A DNA stretch of 64,000 nucleotides from Streptomyces sp. TRM70350 (GTDB taxonomy: Bacteria; Actinomycetota; Actinomycetes; Streptomycetales; Streptomycetaceae). Below are positions 33,200-42,196 of this stretch, in pieces. The stretch lies in assembly GCF_019219825.1 (NCBI RefSeq), contig NZ_JAHUXH010000018.1, forward strand, positions 89,243 to 153,242, given 5' to 3'. Each line of letters opens with the position of its first letter. Within the stretch, counting starts at the first letter, position 1. Both the position numbers and the translations under genes were made by a program. The notes under the pieces are model-generated. The model saw only the letters and a program-made list of their open reading frames with translations, made no database searches and was not told where the DNA came from.

Positions 33200-34447
33200 A
33201 TGCCTGAAGTTATCTTCAGCGTCGACCAGTCCCGGCCGATGCGCGACCAGGATGTCCCCGGACACAACAGGTGGCACCCGGACGTTCCAAACGCCGCGAT
33301 GGTCCGCCCGGGAGACGAGTTCCGCGTCGAATGCCGGGAATGGACCGATGCACAGATCGGCAACAACGACTCCGCCAACGACGTGCGCGACGTCGACCTG
33401 AAGCGTTGCCACATGCTCAGTGGGCCGATAGGCGTCGAAGGCGCGGAGCCGGGCGACCTGCTCGTCGTCGACATCCTCGACCTCGGGCCGGTACCGCAGC
33501 AGGTCGGCGACGCACCGGGTGAAGGCTGGGGATACACCGGCGTTTTCGCCAAGGCCAACGGCGGCGGCTTCCTGACGGACTACTTCCCGGACGCCTACAA
33601 GGCGATCTGGGACTTCCACGGGCAGATGGCGACCACCAGGCACCTTCCCGGTGTCCGCTTCACCGGCATCACCCACCCCGGCCTCTTCGGCACCGCGCCG
33701 TCCGCAGAGCTGCTTCAGCAGTGGAACAGGCGTGAGCAGGCCCTGGTCGACACCGACCCCGACCGCGTCCCGCCGCTGGGGCTCACACCCGACCCCGATC
33801 AGACCCTGGCCGGTCAGGCGACGGGATCGGACGCCGAACGCATCGGCCAGGAAGGAGCGCGCACCGTTCCCGCACGGGAGAACGGCGGCAACCACGACAT
33901 CAAGAACTTCACTCGTGGCTCGCGCGTCTTCTACCCCGTGTACGTCAAGGACGCCAAGCTGTCCGGCGGTGACCTTCACTTCAGCCAGGGCGACGGTGAG
34001 ATCACCTTCTGCGGCGCCATCGAGATGGGCGGCTATATCGACTTCCACGTCGACCTGATCAAGGGCGGCATGGAGAAGTACGGTGTCACGACCAACCCGA
34101 TCTTCATGCCGGGCAACGTCGAGCCGCGGTACTCGGAGTTCATCTCCTTCATCGGGATCTCCGTGGACCACGACACCGAGACCAACTACTACATGGACGC
34201 GACGGTCGCCTATCGCCGCGCCTGCCTCAACGCCGTCGAGTACCTGAAGAGGTTCGGCTACACCGGAGAGCAGGCCTATCTGCTCCTCGGCGCGGCCCCC
34301 ATCGAGGGACGCATCAGCGGGATCGTCGACATCCCCAACGCCTGCTGCTCCCTCTACCTGCCGACCGGGATCTTCGACTTCGACGTCCGTCCCACCGCGG
34401 AGGGGCCGAAGTCCGCAGACCGCGGTCAGTGCGCGGTGACGAGCTGA
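33200..34447 (+). CDS. fmdA: Formamidase
   Basis: Amidohydrolase of 415 aa in the FmdA/AmdA acetamidase-formamidase family that splits formamide to formate and ammonia. Diagnostic blocks include GPIGVEGAEPGDLLVVDILDLG, FRHPGFTGITHPG-like LPGVRFTGITHPG, ENGGNHDIKN and the metal-site-like GDLHFSQGDGEI. ATG 33200 follows AAAGGAA and GAGGG. It is the last gene of the fmdB-amiS-fmdA set, with 70 bp between amiS and fmdA. No nitrogen-control site was recognised. Confidence 0.95.
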   Translation: MPEVIFSVDQSRPMRDQDVPGHNRWHPDVPNAAMVRPGDEFRVECREWTDAQIGNNDSANDVRDVDLKRCHMLSGPIGVEGAEPGDLLVVDILDLGPVPQQVGDAPGEGWGYTGVFAKANGGGFLTDYFPDAYKAIWDFHGQMATTRHLPGVRFTGITHPGLFGTAPSAELLQQWNRREQALVDTDPDRVPPLGLTPDPDQTLAGQATGSDAERIGQEGARTVPARENGGNHDIKNFTRGSRVFYPVYVKDAKLSGGDLHFSQGDGEITFCGAIEMGGYIDFHVDLIKGGMEKYGVTTNPIFMPGNVEPRYSEFISFIGISVDHDTETNYYMDATVAYRRACLNAVEYLKRFGYTGEQAYLLLGAAPIEGRISGIVDIPNACCSLYLPTGIFDFDVRPTAEGPKSADRGQCAVTS

Positions 34448-34518
34448 GGCCGACCCGTCACCCAGGATCAAGGGGGACCTCCGCGTGGCCGGCGGTCCCC
34501 CACCTCTCCGGCACTTGG

Positions 34519-35376
34519 TCAGGCGTCTTTCAACTCCTGCCGCTGCCGCCCGAGCCCCTCGATCTCCAGCTCCACCACATCCCCCGCCCGCAGATACGGC
34601 TTGGGCTCCGGCTGCCCCAGCGCGACCCCCGCCGGCGTCCCGGTATTGATCACGTCCCCGGGGTGGAGCGTCATGAACCGACTGACGTACCGCACGACTT
34701 CCCCCACGGAGAAGATCTGCTCGGCGGTCGTCCCGTCCTGCTTCAGCTCCCCGTTGACCCACAGCCGCAGCGACAGCTTCTGCGGATCCGCCACCTCGTC
34801 GGCCGTCACCAGCCACGGGCCCAGCGGATTGAACGTCTCGCAGTTCTTGCCCTTGTCCCAGGTCCCCCCGCGCTCGATCTGGAACTCCCGCTCGGACACG
34901 TCGTGCGCCACCGCGTACCCGGCGACATGCGCGAGCCCTTCCTCCGCCGACTCCAGATAGCGGGCGGTACGCCCGATGACCACCGCCAGCTCCACCTCCC
35001 AGTCGGTCTTCCGGGAGCCGCGCGGCACGAGCACGGTGTCGTGCGGCCCGACCACCGTGTCCGCGGCCTTGAAGAAGATCACCGGCTCGGCGGGCGGCTC
35101 GGCCCCGGTCTCCCGGGCGTGGTCGTGGTAGTTCAGCCCGATGCACACGATCTTGCCGATCCGCCCCAGCGGCGGCCCGATCCGCAGCCCCGTCCCGTCC
35201 AGCACGGGCAGCTCCCCGGCGCCGGCCGCGTCCCGTATCCGGCCGAGCGCGGCCTCGTCCGCGAGCAGCGCCCCGTCGATGTCGGGCACGAGCCCGGACA
35301 GGTCCCGCAGGACGCCCTCGGCGTCGAGCAACGCGGGCCGCTCCGCCCCGGCCGCACCGACTCGCAGCAGCTTCAT
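34519..35376 (-). CDS. Fumarylacetoacetate hydrolase family protein
   Basis: A 285-aa metal-dependent C-C bond hydrolase or decarboxylase. The metal and substrate blocks GKIVCIGLNYHDHA, DWEVELAVVIGR and GYAVAHDVSEREFQ with NTGTPAGVALG are the FAH signature. ATG 35376 has GGGAG 9 bases upstream. It resembles the 2-hydroxyhepta-dienedioate isomerase or ureidoglycolate lyase-like group; the substrate is open. The 128 bp upstream contain nested inverted repeats suggesting local regulation. Confidence 0.92.
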   Translation of the reverse strand: MKLLRVGAAGAERPALLDAEGVLRDLSGLVPDIDGALLADEAALGRIRDAAGAGELPVLDGTGLRIGPPLGRIGKIVCIGLNYHDHARETGAEPPAEPVIFFKAADTVVGPHDTVLVPRGSRKTDWEVELAVVIGRTARYLESAEEGLAHVAGYAVAHDVSEREFQIERGGTWDKGKNCETFNPLGPWLVTADEVADPQKLSLRLWVNGELKQDGTTAEQIFSVGEVVRYVSRFMTLHPGDVINTGTPAGVALGQPEPKPYLRAGDVVELEIEGLGRQRQELKDA

Positions 35377-35426
35377 GATCACAATCTCCCTCGATCGTGG
35401 GGCGCCCGCCGACGTGTGCAGCCATC

Positions 35427-35464
35427 GGAGGACTGGTCGATCCTCCAAGGTGACGATCCAGTCC
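35427..35464. promoter_or_regulatory. Nested inverted repeats upstream of the FAH gene
   Basis: GGAGGA at 35427 pairs with TCCTCC at 35441 around eight bases, and GGACTGG at 35430 pairs with CCAGTCC at 35458. The site lies 50-90 bases before the FAH start, where an operator would be expected. No cognate regulator gene is adjacent. Confidence 0.5.
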
Positions 35465-35504
35465 GCAATACCCCGTTCACGTACTGGACCGTAGCCACGG
35501 GTGC

Positions 35505-36215
35505 TCAGCGGTAGAGCACCGACCGCTCCACCGCGCTCCACGTCGTACTGGTCACCACGTACAGGGCGGCCGCCAGCGGCACCACCGCCACGGTGACGAG
35601 CGTGAAGAAGGACATGAACGGCATGACCTTGCTGACGGCGCCCAGGCCGGGCACCTGCTCACCGTCCACCGGCACGGGACCACCGGCGGCCATCATCCGC
35701 TTCGTACGCCGGTAGTTGAACACGGCGATGACCAGGACCGCGGCGAACAGCACGACGTACACCAGCCCCGCCGCCCCGAACACCCCACCGGCACCCAGCG
35801 CGTCCACCCACCGGTCCCCCAGCGGCGCGGCCAGCAGCCGGTGACCGAGCAGGGCGTTCGCCTCGCCGCCGATCGTCGGGTTCGAGAACAGGTGATAGAG
35901 CAGGAAGAACGCGGGCAACTGCATCAGACCGGGCAGGCAGCCCGCGAGCGGGGACACCTTCTCCTGCGCGTGCAGCTCCAGGACGGCCTGCCGAAGCCGC
36001 TCGGGGTTCTTCCGGTACTTCTTCCGCAGCTCGGCGATCTTCGGCTGCAACGCGGTGCGCGCCTTCTGTCCCCGCGCGGCCGCCCGGGACAGCGGCAGCA
36101 CCAACAGCCGTACGAACGCGGTGAACAGGACGATCGCGGCGGCCGCCGCGGAGGCGTGGAACAGCGGCTGGAGCAGCTCGGCGAGCTGCTCGACCAGGTT
36201 GGCGAAAACGGACAT
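35505..36215 (-). CDS. YidC/Oxa1-family membrane insertase paralogue
   Basis: A 236-aa polytopic protein of the YidC/Oxa1 family. It has the family head (FTAFVRLLVLPLSRAAARGQKA), a coiled cytosolic loop (IAELRKKYRKNPERLRQAVLELH), then GCLPGLMQLPAFFLLYHLFSNP and two more hydrophobic helices. The positively charged residue in the first helix (Arg in FVRLLVLP) is retained. It is short, like Gram-positive accessory paralogues; the main YidC would be near oriC. GGAGG precedes ATG 36215. A small membrane protein gene lies upstream on the same strand. Confidence 0.92.
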   Translation of the reverse strand: MSVFANLVEQLAELLQPLFHASAAAAAIVLFTAFVRLLVLPLSRAAARGQKARTALQPKIAELRKKYRKNPERLRQAVLELHAQEKVSPLAGCLPGLMQLPAFFLLYHLFSNPTIGGEANALLGHRLLAAPLGDRWVDALGAGGVFGAAGLVYVVLFAAVLVIAVFNYRRTKRMMAAGGPVPVDGEQVPGLGAVSKVMPFMSFFTLVTVAVVPLAAALYVVTSTTWSAVERSVLYR

Positions 36216-36316
36216 GGGTGAGCCCTCCGTCGTGGGTCTCGTCGTGCCGGGACAGGGGATGTCGGCATGACGACCCGCGCGGGGTCACGGTGTGGTGGTG
36301 CGCTGAGTGGCGTGCC

Positions 36317-36628
36317 CTACGCGACGGTCGTCAGGAGGGCGTGTCCGGGCGCTCGGGGGCGGGTGCGTCCCTTGGCGTCCGGGTCGCGTTGTGGCAGGAA
36401 GGCCGTACGCCGGTCCCGGTCGCGGATGGCCGTACGCACCCGCGTGGGCGGCACGGCGGGCGCGCAGCGCGCGGCGACCAGCATGCAGACGGCGAGCGCC
36501 GACCCGGCCGCGGCGGTCGCGGCGAGCGTGACGGTGGCGGAGAGGGTTCCGGCGTCCAGCAGGGCCAGGTCGAGGAAGAGGATCAGGAGCAGGACGGCGG
36601 GGCGCGACTTCGCGCACTTCCGGATCAT
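36317..36628 (-). CDS. DUF6412-type small membrane protein
   Basis: A 103-aa protein with two hydrophobic helices (AVLLLILFLDLALLDAG and TVTLAATAAAGSALAVCMLVAARC) and a basic tail containing PTRVRTAIRDRDRRTAFLPQRDPDAKGRTRPRAPG, the DUF6412 hallmark. Genes of this family sit next to the YidC paralogue in streptomycetes, so a joint role in membrane-protein handling is possible. About 100 bp separate the two here. Confidence 0.85.
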   Translation of the reverse strand: MIRKCAKSRPAVLLLILFLDLALLDAGTLSATVTLAATAAAGSALAVCMLVAARCAPAVPPTRVRTAIRDRDRRTAFLPQRDPDAKGRTRPRAPGHALLTTVA

Positions 36629-36688
36629 CGTCGGCTCCCCCCTTCCCCATATGGGTGCTGCTGTTCGATCGTGCCTCTCGTTTATACC

Positions 36689-37486
36689 TCAACGCGGGCG
36701 CATGGACAGGAGCGTCCCCCACACCACCAGGCGGTACGTGGAGGTGTACTCGGGGGTGCAGGTCGTGAGGGTGATGTAGTAGCCGGGCTCGCGGTAGCCC
36801 CGGCCGGGGTGGACGAGGCTGCGCGGCACGGGCCGTATCACTCCGGTGTCGCGGGCGGAGGTCTGCGGGAGGGTCTGGTCGACGGCGTACGTGTACACGG
36901 CCGACCGCGTCTCCACGACGATCCGGTCGCCGTCGCCGAGCCGGTTGAGGTACCGGAAGGGCTCGCCGTGGGTGTTGCGGTGCCCGGCGAGCGCGAAGTT
37001 CCCGGCGTGGCCGGGCCGCGCGGTGCCGGGGTAGTGGCCGGCGTACCCCTTGTTGAGGACGTGCGGCTTGCTGATGCCTTCGGCGACGGGGACGCGGAGG
37101 TTCAGGCGGGGGATGGTGAGGATGGCGTAGGCGCGGGAGGGGAGGGGTGCAGGCGCCGAGGCGGGGCTGTTTCGCCGGGCGGGGGCTCGCCGCTCGGGCG
37201 GGCGGTCTCCGCCGACGGCCTGCGTCGGGGCGCTCTCCTGGCCGCCCGCCCGGACGCCGCCCCACTCCTCCTCCAAGGCCGCCACCTCGCGCTCGGCGCC
37301 CTTGCTCGCCTGCCGGTTGGTCCACCACACCTGGTGGACGACGAGGAGGAGAAGGACGATCCCGACGGTGACGAGGGCCTCGCCGCCGGCCCACAGGGCG
37401 CGTCGGCGGCGGGCGCGGCGCCGCCGGGTGATGTGCTGCACGACGGGTACGCGCAGGGCGGGTACGCGCATGGCGGGTACGCGCAT
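36689..37486 (-). CDS. Class E sortase
   Basis: Cell-wall transpeptidase of 265 aa. A basic head with MRVP repeats and RRRRARRRR precedes a membrane helix (ALVTVGIVLLLLVVHQVWW), a linker and the sortase barrel: catalytic His in ALAGHRNTHG, Cys in TLTTCTPEYT and Arg in YRLVVWG-region. GxxTH and TTCTP are typical of class E, which recognises LAxTG. I chose ATG 37486 since GGAGGAGGC is 7-14 bases before it; that purine run would itself be coding if the GTG at 37504 were used. The LAGTG protein near 27 kb is a plausible substrate. Confidence 0.9.
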   Translation of the reverse strand: MRVPAMRVPALRVPVVQHITRRRRARRRRALWAGGEALVTVGIVLLLLVVHQVWWTNRQASKGAEREVAALEEEWGGVRAGGQESAPTQAVGGDRPPERRAPARRNSPASAPAPLPSRAYAILTIPRLNLRVPVAEGISKPHVLNKGYAGHYPGTARPGHAGNFALAGHRNTHGEPFRYLNRLGDGDRIVVETRSAVYTYAVDQTLPQTSARDTGVIRPVPRSLVHPGRGYREPGYYITLTTCTPEYTSTYRLVVWGTLLSMRPR

Positions 37487-37778
37487 GGCGGGCGCCTCCT
37501 CCACCGTCGTACGGAACGACCGCCCGCACGATAAGGGGCGGGGCGCGAGGTCTCCATACCCGTGTGCTCGAACCCTGCTTTTCCCCGTGCTCGCCCGGTG
37601 CGTGCCCGTACTTGCCCCGTACTTGTCCGACCCCTCGAACCTTCCTCAACTGGTTTGAGAAAGGGCTGTCGAAAACCTCGACAACCCCGGCCGCCACACC
37701 CGATGCTTCCACTCGACCCCCACGGGACGGGCCCCGACGCCGGTTCGACGACCGGCCGTTGATGGAGGCGAAGAAGCC

Positions 37779-39251
37779 ATGATCCGACGCAGAACACTGC
37801 TGGCGGCCACGGGCGGCGCACTGTTCACCAGCGCCCTGGCCACGGGTACGGCACACGCGGACGCCACGATCGCCGTCAACCCCTCGACGACGTACGGCAC
37901 TTGGGAAGGCTGGGGGACGTCCCTGGCCTGGTGGGCGAACGTGTTCGGCGCGCGGGACGACTTCGCCGACCTGTTCTTCACCACCAGGACGGTGACCTAC
38001 AACGGCACGGCACTGCCCGGTCTGGGCCTGAACATCGCCCGCTACAACCTCGGCGCGTGCAGCTGGAACAGCGTGAACGGCGAGACGATGGTGGAGTCCC
38101 CCAACATCCCGGCGTTCAAGCAGATCGAGGGCTTCTGGCAGGACTGGCGCAACGAGGACCCGGCATCCTCGGCCTGGGACTGGACGGCGGACGCCAACCA
38201 GCGCGCGGCCCTGGTGAAGGCGACGCAGCGGGGCGCGGTGAGCGAGCTGTTCGCCAACTCGCCGATGTGGTGGATGTGTTACAACCACAACCCGTCCGGC
38301 GCGGCGGACGGCGGCAACAACCTCCAGACCTGGAACTACCGCCAGCACGCCTCCCACCTGGCGGCGGTCGCGCTGCACGCCCGCAACAACTGGGGCGTGA
38401 ACTTCGCGACGGTCGACCCCTTCAACGAGCCGGCGTCGAGCTGGTGGACGGCGACGGGCACGCAGGAGGGCTGCCACATGGACCCGGCGGTCCAGGCCGC
38501 CGTACTCCCGTACATGCGCAGCGAACTGGACAAGCGCGGCCTGACAGGCATCCGGATCTCCGCATCGGACGAGACCAACTACGACACGGCGCGCTCGACG
38601 TGGGCGTCCTTCAACGCGTCCACGAAGTCCCTGGTGTCGCAGGTCAACGTGCACGGCTACCAGGGCGCGGGCGGCCGTAGGGACCTCCTCTACACGGACG
38701 TCGTCACGACCTCCCGCAAGAAACTCTGGAACTCGGAAACGGGCGACAGCGACGGCACCGGCCTGACGATGGCCCGGAACCTCTGCTACGACTTCCGCTG
38801 GCTGCACCCCACGGCGTGGTGCTACTGGCAGGTCATGGACCCGACGACGGGCTGGGCGTTGATCGCGTACAACGCGAGCACACTGCAGCCGACGACGGTC
38901 CAGCCGAAGTACTACGTCATGGCGCAGTTCAGCCGCCACATCCGCCCAGGGATGACGATCATCGACACGGGCGTGAGCTACGCGGTGGCGGCGTACTCGG
39001 CGTCGGCGCGGCGCCTGGTGATCGTCGCGGTGAACACGTCGACGTCGGCACAGACGCTCACCTTCGACCTGTCCCGCTTCTCGACGGTGACGGGCGGGTC
39101 CGGGGGCCTGGTCCCGCGCTGGAACACGGCGACGAGCGGTTCGGACCGCTACCGGGCGTACTCGGACACGCGCCTGAACGGCAAGTCGGTGAGCGTGCCG
39201 TTCGCGGCGGGGGCGGTGCAGACGTTGCAGGTGGACGGGGTGACGATCTAG
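37779..39251 (+). CDS. Secreted GH30 endo-beta-1,6-galactanase
   Basis: Exported glycosidase of 490 aa. A twin-arginine-type head (MIRRRTLLAATGGALF) is followed by the GH30 (beta/alpha)8 barrel: GWGTSLAWWANVFG, the acid/base Glu in VDPFNEPASSWW and the nucleophile Glu in KKLWNSETGDSDG. A beta-sandwich C-domain ends the protein. The layout matches endo-beta-1,6-galactanases that degrade arabinogalactan-protein side chains. GGAGGCGAAG lies just upstream of ATG 37779. It is monocistronic; 292 bp upstream contain no other gene. Confidence 0.93.
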   Translation: MIRRRTLLAATGGALFTSALATGTAHADATIAVNPSTTYGTWEGWGTSLAWWANVFGARDDFADLFFTTRTVTYNGTALPGLGLNIARYNLGACSWNSVNGETMVESPNIPAFKQIEGFWQDWRNEDPASSAWDWTADANQRAALVKATQRGAVSELFANSPMWWMCYNHNPSGAADGGNNLQTWNYRQHASHLAAVALHARNNWGVNFATVDPFNEPASSWWTATGTQEGCHMDPAVQAAVLPYMRSELDKRGLTGIRISASDETNYDTARSTWASFNASTKSLVSQVNVHGYQGAGGRRDLLYTDVVTTSRKKLWNSETGDSDGTGLTMARNLCYDFRWLHPTAWCYWQVMDPTTGWALIAYNASTLQPTTVQPKYYVMAQFSRHIRPGMTIIDTGVSYAVAAYSASARRLVIVAVNTSTSAQTLTFDLSRFSTVTGGSGGLVPRWNTATSGSDRYRAYSDTRLNGKSVSVPFAAGAVQTLQVDGVTI

Positions 39252-39682
39252 GACTGGTGAACGGGCTCGCCGATGCCGAGCATGTTCCCCTCACTGTCCC
39301 GGAACCAGGCGGCACGCTCCCCCCGCGCCCCCTTGCTCGGATAATTCCCCTCAATCTCGGCGATCCCGTCCTCCCCCGTCCGCAGCCCGGGCAGGTCGAC
39401 GACCTCGAACACGACACCGCGCCGTGTGAGCAGCGCGACGACGCTGTCGATGTCGTCGACCTGCCACGCCATCTGCGTAAACGTCCCCGGCGAAGCCCCC
39501 GCCGACTGGAACAGGGCGAATTCCGCACCCCCGCACCGGTACAGCAGCCCACCGGGCCGCTCGTCAACGGGCTCCAGCCCGAGCTTCTCGGAGTAGAAGC
39601 GCCGGGCCCGCTCAAGATCCTGGGCGGGCAGCCGGGTGGCCACGCGGGCCCGCGCCAAGAGACCCATGTCCGCTGTGCCCAT
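39248..39682 (-). CDS. VOC-family (glyoxalase-like) protein
   Basis: A 144-aa protein with two beta-alpha-beta-beta-beta units: RLPAQDLERARRFYSEKLGL, MAWQVDDIDSVVALLTRRGV and AAWFRDSEGNMLGIGE. Metal-ligand candidates are the Gln/Glu of the second half; no full glyoxalase I set is visible. It could be a dioxygenase-like, resistance or isomerase protein. It overlaps the end of the convergent galactanase gene by 4 bp. Confidence 0.88.
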   Translation of the reverse strand: MGTADMGLLARARVATRLPAQDLERARRFYSEKLGLEPVDERPGGLLYRCGGAEFALFQSAGASPGTFTQMAWQVDDIDSVVALLTRRGVVFEVVDLPGLRTGEDGIAEIEGNYPSKGARGERAAWFRDSEGNMLGIGEPVHQS

Positions 39683-39775
39683 ACCTTCACTGTGCCGCAG
39701 CCGAGCAGCGCGGTCCTGCCGAGCGGCCAGGTGCTGGACTCTCCTTTGTCACCACTCGGCAGTACGGTGTCCCCC

Positions 39776-40792
39776 ATGCGCCCCGACACGCCTGCCGAGA
39801 ACGTCGACCACACCACCGAGGCGGCCCGCCTGGAGCGAACCGCCGGCCTCTACCCCGAGGACGCCGAAGCCCTGCTGCTGCGGGCCGCGGCCCACCTGGA
39901 GCTGTCCGGCGACCGCCCCGCCGCGACCGCGCTCTACGACCGCCTGCTGTCATCGCCCGACGCCCTGGAGAACTCCTTCCTGGTCCGCGCCCTGAAGGCC
40001 TCGAACCTCTGGGAGTACGGCCACGAGGCCGAGGCCCGAGCGATCATCGACGGCATCCGCACGGCGTCCCCGAGGGACCCGGCCCCCTGGGTGATCGTGG
40101 CCGAGGCCCTCGAATCGCACGACGAGCTGGAAACGGCGCAGGAGGTCTTCACGCAGGCCACCCGCCTCCTCCTGACGGAGGGGTCGGCGCCCCCGCAGTC
40201 CACACACCCCCTCTTCTTCGGCCGCCACCGGGTACGCCGCATGCTGGGCCTCCCCCACGACGACTGGGACATCCTGGCCGACACCCTGCACTCGATGCCG
40301 GTCTCCCTGGACGAGCTGCACGACCCGAAGCGCGTATGGTCCTTGGGCTCGGACAACCCGGCGGAACTGGAGGCGGAAATCTCCCGCCTCCGAGCCGAGC
40401 TGGGCGCCTACCGGGAGGCCCTCTCCCGCCCGTTCCCGGTGGCGGTACTGCACTGGCCGGAGGGCGAGCTGACGGAGCTGCTGACGGCGTACCCGACCCT
40501 GACCTCGGAGTACCCCTCGCACGAGGAACACCTGTCGACGATAGAGGCGTCCCTGCGAGAACTCTCCGCCTCGGGCACACCAAACCTGGGCGTCGTCACG
40601 GGCACGGTCCCGTCGTACGAGGCCTTCGCAGCCTCGGAGGGCACGTCACCGGCCGACCCGACCCTGCTACCGCAGTACGCGACGACACTGGCGGCACGGG
40701 GGCGGGCGGTGGCTTGGCCGCCGGAGCGGACCGGGGCGTGCTGGTGCGGGTCGGGGCGGGCGTACGGGGACTGCCACGGCACGGAGGGTTAG
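39776..40792 (+). CDS. TPR and SEC-C metal-binding domain protein
   Basis: A 338-aa cytosolic protein with N-terminal tetratricopeptide-like helices (ALLLRAAAHLELSGDRPAATALYDRL, WVIVAEALESHDELETAQEVF) and a C-terminal SEC-C motif, CWCGSGRAYGDCHG, that binds zinc. The middle holds a coiled segment (AELEAEISRLRAELGAYREAL). ATG 39776 has no strong site. It is conserved in streptomycetes as a SEC-C protein without known function. Confidence 0.9.
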   Translation: MRPDTPAENVDHTTEAARLERTAGLYPEDAEALLLRAAAHLELSGDRPAATALYDRLLSSPDALENSFLVRALKASNLWEYGHEAEARAIIDGIRTASPRDPAPWVIVAEALESHDELETAQEVFTQATRLLLTEGSAPPQSTHPLFFGRHRVRRMLGLPHDDWDILADTLHSMPVSLDELHDPKRVWSLGSDNPAELEAEISRLRAELGAYREALSRPFPVAVLHWPEGELTELLTAYPTLTSEYPSHEEHLSTIEASLRELSASGTPNLGVVTGTVPSYEAFAASEGTSPADPTLLPQYATTLAARGRAVAWPPERTGACWCGSGRAYGDCHGTEG

Positions 40793-40863
40793 GGCCCCCG
40801 GCACGAGAGGCGTGGCTGCCGAGGCGCTGACCGGCTTGTGACCCGGCGCTCGAAGCGTCGACG

Positions 40864-41157
40864 ATGGGCCCCATGGCCGAAGCCCCTGACATCCCGACCG
40901 CCTGGCGCTGGCTCCTGGAACGCAGACCGGGCACCCGGGGGGCGGCGCATGACTCACTGCTCGCCGTCGTTGAGGCCTCACATGCCGAGCCACGCCTACG
41001 CGGCCTCTACCCCTTCCCGACACACGGCACCCTGCACTTCCTGCGCAGCGCCCCACGCTGGCCCGTATCGGGCCAGGGTGGGGCGCTGCCCGCGGAAGCG
41101 GCCCGACTGGTGGTGAGCAACTTGCCCCCAGAGGTAATCGCGGAGAGGGACCTGTAG
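40864..41157 (+). CDS. DUF6193-like protein, apparently shortened
   Basis: A 97-aa protein whose first two thirds (DIPTAWRWLLERRPGTRGAAHDSLLAVVEASHAEPRLRGLYPFPTHGTLHF) match DUF6193 proteins of Streptomyces natural-product loci, and whose end (EAARLVVSNLPP) matches their C-terminus. The central segment expected between the Trp-Pro and the last helix is missing, so an internal deletion is likely. The start is uncertain (ATG 40864 or 40873). It is the last core-like gene before the accessory part. Confidence 0.6.
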   Translation: MGPMAEAPDIPTAWRWLLERRPGTRGAAHDSLLAVVEASHAEPRLRGLYPFPTHGTLHFLRSAPRWPVSGQGGALPAEAARLVVSNLPPEVIAERDL

Positions 41158-41294
41158 AGCAAGGAACGCGACAGAGACCCGCACCCCTGCTTACCCCCAC
41201 GCACCCGCACCCGGCCACGAACCGCCACCCACCACCCCACGGCCCCCGGCGCCCCACCCCTGGGCCGCCCGGCCAGGAAAAACACCGCGGTGGA

Positions 41295-41369
41295 GGGGCG
41301 AGTGTCAAGAGTGGAGCGCAGCGGAATCGGCGAAGCCGACGCCCGAAGGGCGCTCTTGACACTCGCCCC
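41295..41369. repeat. 75-bp element with perfect 17-bp inverted ends
   Basis: GGGGCGAGTGTCAAGAG (41295-41311) is exactly repeated in inverse at 41353-41369, around a 41-base loop that itself contains CGGCGAAGCCG. Imperfect pairing continues outward. The 373 bp between the DUF6193-like gene and vsr hold no other signal. The element marks the edge between core-like and accessory DNA, and could be a terminator, an RNA hairpin or a small mobile element. Confidence 0.75.
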
Positions 41370-41530
41370 GGAACCGCCACCCTCAACAAAACCGGGCGGC
41401 CATGAGCACCTCGAAGCCAACGAGCAGTGTGACACCGGGCAGCAAGGATCTCCTGCTCAGCAGTCCCAGATGCCCCCGCGGAAAAGGTGGTGGCAACATA
41501 TCGTCTCGACCACGCTGGCAGAATGCTCAT

Positions 41531-41968
41531 GTGTCCGATGCCGTCCCATCCTCCCCCGCAGTTTCAGCCCGCATGAGCAAACAGGTCTCCCGCGACACAG
41601 CTCCGGAGATCGCGGTCCGAAGGCTGCTGCACGCCGCAGGCCTGCGTTATCGAGTGAACGTGCCGGTACCCGGCATGCCTCGGCGCACTATCGACATCGT
41701 CTTCCCCAAGGCCAAGATCGCAATCTTCCTGGACGGCTGCTTCTGGCACGGCTGTCCACAGCATGCCACTCAGCCCAAGGCGAATGCGGAATGGTGGCGT
41801 ACGAAGCTCGCAAAGAACCTGGCCCGCGACCGCGAGACGACCGCCCACCTTGAAGCCGAGGGATGGACTGTCCTGCGCTTCTGGGAGCACGATTCGCCGG
41901 AAAAGGTCGCTCTGTCTGTTACTCAAGCCAGAAAAGCAGCAGCAGGCGATGAGCCACCGAACGCATAG
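41531..41968 (+). CDS. vsr: Very short patch repair (Vsr) endonuclease
   Basis: A 145-aa strand-specific nicking endonuclease of the Vsr family. It nicks beside T:G mismatches left by deamination of 5-methylcytosine. Landmarks are SRDTAPEIAVRRLLHAAGLRYR, the catalytic Asp in RRTIDIVF, FLDGCFWHGCPQH with the zinc-site residues, and WTVLRFWEHD. The start is unsure: GTG 41531 gives the usual 20-residue lead before the RDTA helix; ATG 41402 and 41573 are alternatives. It is transcribed alone but belongs with the cytosine methyltransferases 5 kb downstream. Confidence 0.9.
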   Translation: MSDAVPSSPAVSARMSKQVSRDTAPEIAVRRLLHAAGLRYRVNVPVPGMPRRTIDIVFPKAKIAIFLDGCFWHGCPQHATQPKANAEWWRTKLAKNLARDRETTAHLEAEGWTVLRFWEHDSPEKVALSVTQARKAAAGDEPPNA

Positions 41969-41974
41969 CGGCAT

Positions 41975-42001
41975 CGCCCGCCGCCTTTCGTGCGGCGGGC
42001 G
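41975..42001 (+). terminator. Terminator-like hairpin after vsr
   Basis: A perfect 10-bp stem CGCCCGCCGC / GCGGCGGGCG with a 7-base loop lies 7 bases past the vsr stop. Confidence 0.65.
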
Positions 42002-42196
42002 CGAAGATGACGGCGTGAGTCAACGTCGCCACGCCACCCGAAGGTAGTTCGCAAAGGCAAATGCTGAGTTCGCGACCGCAAGGTCAAGTCACCGTGCCAG
42101 CTTCAGGTTCTTTACAGCCGACGAGGCAGTGAAGTTTCCAGTCGCGAATCCAGCGCGCGCCTTCACGACCACACCCGACGGGGGCAGGCCGTCCGC

